Shown here in pieces: positions 6,476 through 9,296 of a DNA stretch of 9,296 nucleotides. The number at the start of each line of letters is the position of its first letter. The first letter of the stretch is position 1. The stretch covers positions 1 to 9,296 of the forward strand of contig JBAUHN010000081.1 of assembly GCA_049680295.1 (NCBI GenBank), written 5' to 3'. Made by a program: the position numbers and the translations under genes. This DNA comes from JBAUHN01 sp049680295 (lineage in GTDB: Bacteria; Pseudomonadota; Alphaproteobacteria; Rhodobacterales; Rhodobacteraceae). Under the pieces are notes generated by a model, which saw only the letters and a program-made list of their open reading frames with translations, had not been told where the DNA came from and ran no database searches.

Positions 6476-8251
6476 ATGAATAGATTTATTATTGCTGCAT
6501 CAATCGGCATCATGGCGAGCACAGCATTTTCGGGGGCGCAAGCTGCTGGCGTTACGGAAGACATGCTGGCCAATGACGCCGCATCGACAGGCGACGTGTT
6601 GACCAATGGCATGGGCCGCCATTTGCAGCGGCACTCACCGCTGGACATGCTCAACAAAGAGAACGTCAAGAACCTGCAACCTGCGTGGGCGTTCAGCCTT
6701 GGTGGGGAAAAGCAACGCGGACAGGAAACCCAGCCTATCGTGCATGATGGCGTGATGTACATCACCGGGTCCTACAGCCGGATGTATGCGATTGACGTCA
6801 TGACCGGCAAAGAGATTTGGCAGTATGATGCCCGCCTGCCAGAAGGCATCCTGCCCTGCTGTGACGTGGTTAACCGCGGTGCCGCAATCTATGGCGACAA
6901 CATCTATTTCGGCACTTTGGACGCGCGTATCGTCGCCCTTAACCAAAAGACTGGTGATGTCGTTTGGAACAAGAAGATAGCCGACTACAAAGCTGGCTAT
7001 TCGTATACGGCTGCACCGCTGATCGTTGACGGTCTAATCATCACAGGTAACTCTGGCGGTGAATTTGGCATCGTCGGCTCAGTACAGGCACGTAGCGCTG
7101 AAACTGGAGATCTGGTTTGGGAACGTCCGGTGATTGAAGGTCACATGGGCATGCTGAACGGCGAAGAAAGCACGATGACCGGTACGCTCAATGCAACATG
7201 GCCGGGTGACATGTGGAAGACCGGTGGCGGAGCGACATGGCTAGGTGGTTCTTACGACGCGGATACAGACACTCTTGTGTTTGGCACGGGCAACCCTGCA
7301 CCTTGGAACAGCCACCTGCGTGCAGCTGGTGAGCCAAGCGAGGGCAACAAAGGCGACAACCTTTATGCCGCGTCGCGCATTGGGATCGATCCAGCGACAG
7401 GCGAAATCAAATGGCACTACCAAACCACGCCGCGTGAAGGCTGGGACTATGATGGTGTGAATGAAGTGGTCGCCTATACAGACCGTTCCGGTAACAAGCG
7501 TTTTGCCACGGCGGACCGCAACGGGTTCTTCTACGTGTTGAACCGCGAAGACGGCAAATTCGTCTCTGCTGTGCCCTTTGTCAAAGACATCTCATGGGCA
7601 AGCGGCATCGATGACACTGGTCGCCCGATCTTTATCGAAGAGAACCGTCCCGGCAATCCAGCCGAATCAGCCGACGGCAAAAAGGGATCGGTTGTCTTTT
7701 CCTCACCCGGTTTCCTTGGCGGCAAAAACTGGATGCCAATGGCACACAGCCCCAAGACGGGCCTGTTCTATGTTCCCTCCAATGAATGGGGCATGGACAT
7801 GTGGAACGAGCCGATTTCCTACAAGAAGGGTGCCGCCTACCTTGGCTCTGGCTTTACCATCAAGCCAAACTATGACGACCACATCGGTAGTCTTAAGGCC
7901 ATTGACCCCGATACGGGCGAGCTAAAGTGGGAGTTCAAGAACAACGCGCCACTTTGGGGTGGTGTGATGACCACTGCTGGCGGTCTGGTGTTCACCGGTA
8001 CCCCCGAGGGTGAATTCATCGCCTTTGATGATGAAACCGGCGAACAGCTGTGGTCCTTCCAGACAGGTTCCGGCGTGATTGGTCAGCCAATTACATGGGA
8101 GCAGGACGGTGAGCAGTATCTCACCGTGATCTCCGGCTGGGGTGGCGCTGTGCCGCTTTGGGGTGGCGAAGTGGCCAAGAAGGTGAACTACCTGAACCAA
8201 GGTGGCCTGCTCTGGACATTCCGTCTGCCCAAGCAGCTCGCGTCTAACTAA
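6476..8251 (+). CDS. exaA: PQQ-dependent alcohol dehydrogenase, ExaA type with lanthanide signature (PedH-like)
   Basis: This is a 591-residue periplasmic quinoprotein that oxidises primary alcohols to aldehydes and passes electrons to a soluble cytochrome c. The signal peptide is MNRFIIAASIGIMASTAFSG followed by AQA, cut near residue 23 or 24. Eight-bladed propeller motifs occur throughout. The vicinal Cys128-Cys129 (LPCCDVVNRGAA) forms the ring disulfide under PQQ. Expected metal ligands are Glu196 (SGGEFG), Asn273 (GTGNPAPWN) and the catalytic Asp324; Trp255 should stack on PQQ, and Arg348 in ADRNGFFYVLN matches the conserved arginine. Asp326, two after the catalytic Asp (WDYDGVNE), is the extra ligand of lanthanide-dependent enzymes; calcium-type ExaA has Ser there. 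The C-terminal half (FLGGKNWMPMAHS, ITWEQDGEQYL, GGAVPLWGG) follows ExaA closely. No CXXCH is present, so there is no fused cytochrome domain. It is expressed alone, between the divergent region and a terminator. Confidence 0.95.
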   Translation: MNRFIIAASIGIMASTAFSGAQAAGVTEDMLANDAASTGDVLTNGMGRHLQRHSPLDMLNKENVKNLQPAWAFSLGGEKQRGQETQPIVHDGVMYITGSYSRMYAIDVMTGKEIWQYDARLPEGILPCCDVVNRGAAIYGDNIYFGTLDARIVALNQKTGDVVWNKKIADYKAGYSYTAAPLIVDGLIITGNSGGEFGIVGSVQARSAETGDLVWERPVIEGHMGMLNGEESTMTGTLNATWPGDMWKTGGGATWLGGSYDADTDTLVFGTGNPAPWNSHLRAAGEPSEGNKGDNLYAASRIGIDPATGEIKWHYQTTPREGWDYDGVNEVVAYTDRSGNKRFATADRNGFFYVLNREDGKFVSAVPFVKDISWASGIDDTGRPIFIEENRPGNPAESADGKKGSVVFSSPGFLGGKNWMPMAHSPKTGLFYVPSNEWGMDMWNEPISYKKGAAYLGSGFTIKPNYDDHIGSLKAIDPDTGELKWEFKNNAPLWGGVMTTAGGLVFTGTPEGEFIAFDDETGEQLWSFQTGSGVIGQPITWEQDGEQYLTVISGWGGAVPLWGGEVAKKVNYLNQGGLLWTFRLPKQLASN

Positions 8252-8268
8252 GCGGCCAAATCGGACCC

Positions 8269-8307
8269 AAGGCGCATCCTCGAAAGAGGGTGCGCCTTTT
8301 CGTTTGT
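8269..8307 (+). terminator. Rho-independent terminator after the alcohol dehydrogenase
   Basis: A 13-base stem (left arm 8269-8281, right arm 8286-8298, one T-G wobble) is closed by a GAAA tetraloop at 8282-8285 and followed by TTCGTTT, extending a T-rich run from the stem end. It begins 17 bases after the stop codon. It should separate the dehydrogenase transcript from the response regulator gene. Confidence 0.93.
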
Positions 8308-8358
8308 CTAAGACCTTTTGGCAGGTGACCAACTGCACGCATCAGCGTACCCTTGTTG

Positions 8359-8378
8359 AATGATGCCAAATGATGCCA
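8359..8378 (+). repeat. Perfect 10-bp tandem repeat over the response regulator start
   Basis: AATGATGCCA occurs twice without a gap (8359-8368 and 8369-8378), covering the start codon of the response regulator gene. The unit length is not a multiple of three, so the ATGs of the second copy are in another frame from those of the first. Confidence 0.9.
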
Positions 8379-9049
8379 CTGCTCCCAATTCGCCGATCTC
8401 ACCTAACAGCCCAGGTTGGGCATTGGTCATCGACGATCATCCGCTCTTTTGTGACGCCTTAGAGCTGACGCTGAAATCCGTGGCCAATTTCGATGTGGTG
8501 AAGACGGCTTCGAGCCTTGAGGCCGCTTTGGCGCTTTTGGACGGCGTTGAACAGCCGTCTTTGATCATTCTTGATTTGAAACTGCCGGATGTAAGCAGCC
8601 TGGATGGACTGATACGTCTGAAACGTCAGGCTGAGCGGGCCTCGATAATGATCGTTTCTTCCATGACGGATAATTCAATCATCAGCGCCACCATCGTTGC
8701 AGGTGCAGCAGGTTTTGTCCCTAAACACAGTTCGCGTGCCGTGTTCAAAGATGCGATAGAAAAAATCGGACGCGGGGAAATCTACAAACCCAGCGTTTAT
8801 GTTGAAAGCAGCGCCGCGTCCCCCCGTGATGAGACCGTCAGCCGACTGTCAACTTTGACCAACCAACAGGCCAAGATTCTTGAATTGATCTGTGAAGGCA
8901 AACTGAACAAACAGATCGCCTTTGACCTCAGCATCGCCGAGACAACCGTGAAAGCCCATGTCACAGCAATCATGCGCAAACTTGGCGTGCAAAGCCGCAC
9001 CCAAGCTGTGTTGGTCGCTCAGGAAGCCAGGTTTGCCAACTCTGGCTGA
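8360..9049 (+). CDS. NarL/FixJ-type response regulator with LuxR DNA-binding domain
   Basis: This is a 229-residue two-domain response regulator. The receiver domain (about 20-140) has the acidic pair Asp25-Asp26 in VIDDHP, the phosphoacceptor Asp72 in ILDLKLPD, a Ser100-Ser101 switch position in IMIVSSM, and Lys122 in FVPKHSS. The C-terminal LuxR helix-turn-helix (about 165-225) reads LTNQQAKILELICEGKLNKQ, then IAFDLSIAETTVKAHVTAIM, and RKLGVQSRTQAV. The start is ATG at 8360 with ATG at 8363 also possible; there is no good Shine-Dalgarno, and the first 19 residues are a Pro/Ser/Asn-rich tail. It lies just downstream of the dehydrogenase but beyond its terminator, so it has its own promoter. 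By position and type it resembles FlhR, ExaE and AgmR/PedR regulators of alcohol oxidation and is the likely activator of this locus. No sensor kinase is in the window. Confidence 0.92.
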   Translation: MMPNDATAPNSPISPNSPGWALVIDDHPLFCDALELTLKSVANFDVVKTASSLEAALALLDGVEQPSLIILDLKLPDVSSLDGLIRLKRQAERASIMIVSSMTDNSIISATIVAGAAGFVPKHSSRAVFKDAIEKIGRGEIYKPSVYVESSAASPRDETVSRLSTLTNQQAKILELICEGKLNKQIAFDLSIAETTVKAHVTAIMRKLGVQSRTQAVLVAQEARFANSG

Positions 9050-9056
9050 CACATGC

Positions 9057-9074
9057 CTGATCGCGCCGGATCAG
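9057..9074. other. Short hairpin after the response regulator gene
   Basis: CTGATC at 9057-9062 and GATCAG at 9069-9074 are perfect inverted arms around GCGCCG, starting 8 bases after the regulator stop. A run of As, not Ts, follows on the plus strand, so it is not a standard terminator. It may be a transcript processing or pausing element, or a binding site; GATCAGA recurs at 9138 and 9255. Confidence 0.35.
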
Positions 9075-9144
9075 AAAACAGGCTCAACCACCTTGCCAAC
9101 TGACATCAGCCCACAATACTCTCTGAACAGGGAGAGAGATCAGA

Positions 9145-9296
9145 ATGCCGTTGGAAGTTGAGACTGGCCCATCGCCTGTCATGTCCGGTGCTGTAGCACC
9201 GCCTGTCCTGCTGACTGGTCAGGTGTCCTGCGGAAACACGTCGCCGGTTGCGCAGATCAGACTTGAATTTGGCACGCAAGCGCTCAGCTTTCTTGC
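9145..9296 (+). CDS. Unidentified protein, 3' partial (first 50 codons)
   Basis: The ATG at 9145 has GGGAGAG eight bases upstream, and an in-frame stop at 9124-9126 shows the frame begins here. The frame is open to the window end. The visible residues start MPLEVETGPSPVMSGAVAPP and go on through VSCGNTSPVAQIRLEFGTQALSFL, with no signal peptide. The last stretch, ending in a hydrophobic strand, faintly recalls the beginning of a FIST sensory domain, which would fit a gene next to a response regulator, but 50 residues are too few to call it. It lies 95 bases after the regulator stop and could be co-transcribed with it. A sensor or another component of the same signalling pathway is a guess. Confidence 0.6.
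   Translation, partial: MPLEVETGPSPVMSGAVAPPVLLTGQVSCGNTSPVAQIRLEFGTQALSFL

Noticed and set aside
6476..8251. Assignment of the dehydrogenase as XoxF or MxaF methanol dehydrogenase
   Set aside because: Motifs in the C-terminal half and around the vicinal cysteines follow ExaA; only the DYD metal site is shared with XoxF.

Overview
The window looks like part of a lanthanide-linked PQQ alcohol-oxidation locus from an alphaproteobacterium, most likely a marine Rhodobacterales (Roseobacter-type) strain. That placement is inferred from gene content, moderately high GC and protein style, not from a marker gene. There is no rRNA, tRNA, CRISPR array or insertion sequence.

Layout. (1) Positions 3-4083, plus strand: a tightly packed five-gene operon, open at the left edge. 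It encodes the periplasmic binding protein of the 'PQQ-dependent alcohol dehydrogenase system' ABC transporter family, an exported seven-bladed YVTN-type beta-propeller, a 149-residue exported beta-rich protein, an ABC ATPase and an ABC-2 type permease. Three of its four junctions are ATGA overlaps. Related clusters are pedA1A2BC of Pseudomonas putida and the lut cluster of Methylorubrum extorquens, both tied to lanthanide supply. (2) Positions 4080-6249, minus strand: a second operon of a 173-residue exported protein of unknown function, a NitT/TauT/NMT1-type binding protein and a short NitT/TauT-type ATPase. No permease accompanies them. (3) Positions 6250-6475: a divergent control region containing a 15-nt palindrome. 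(4) Positions 6476-8251, plus strand: an ExaA-type PQQ alcohol dehydrogenase with the Asp-Tyr-Asp signature of lanthanide-dependent enzymes, followed by a strong terminator. (5) Positions 8360-9049: a NarL/LuxR-type response regulator, then from 9145 the first 50 codons of an unidentified gene.

How the parts probably work together (inference). The dehydrogenase oxidises alcohols in the periplasm using PQQ and, judging from its active site, a lanthanide. The first operon probably moves the metal, a metal complex or a related compound across the inner membrane. The response regulator may switch the locus on, like FlhR, ExaE or AgmR in other bacteria. The minus-strand operon is the least explained part: its position suggests a role in the same process, but it lacks a channel. 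The electron-accepting cytochrome c, PQQ biosynthesis genes, a TonB receptor and a sensor kinase are not in the window.
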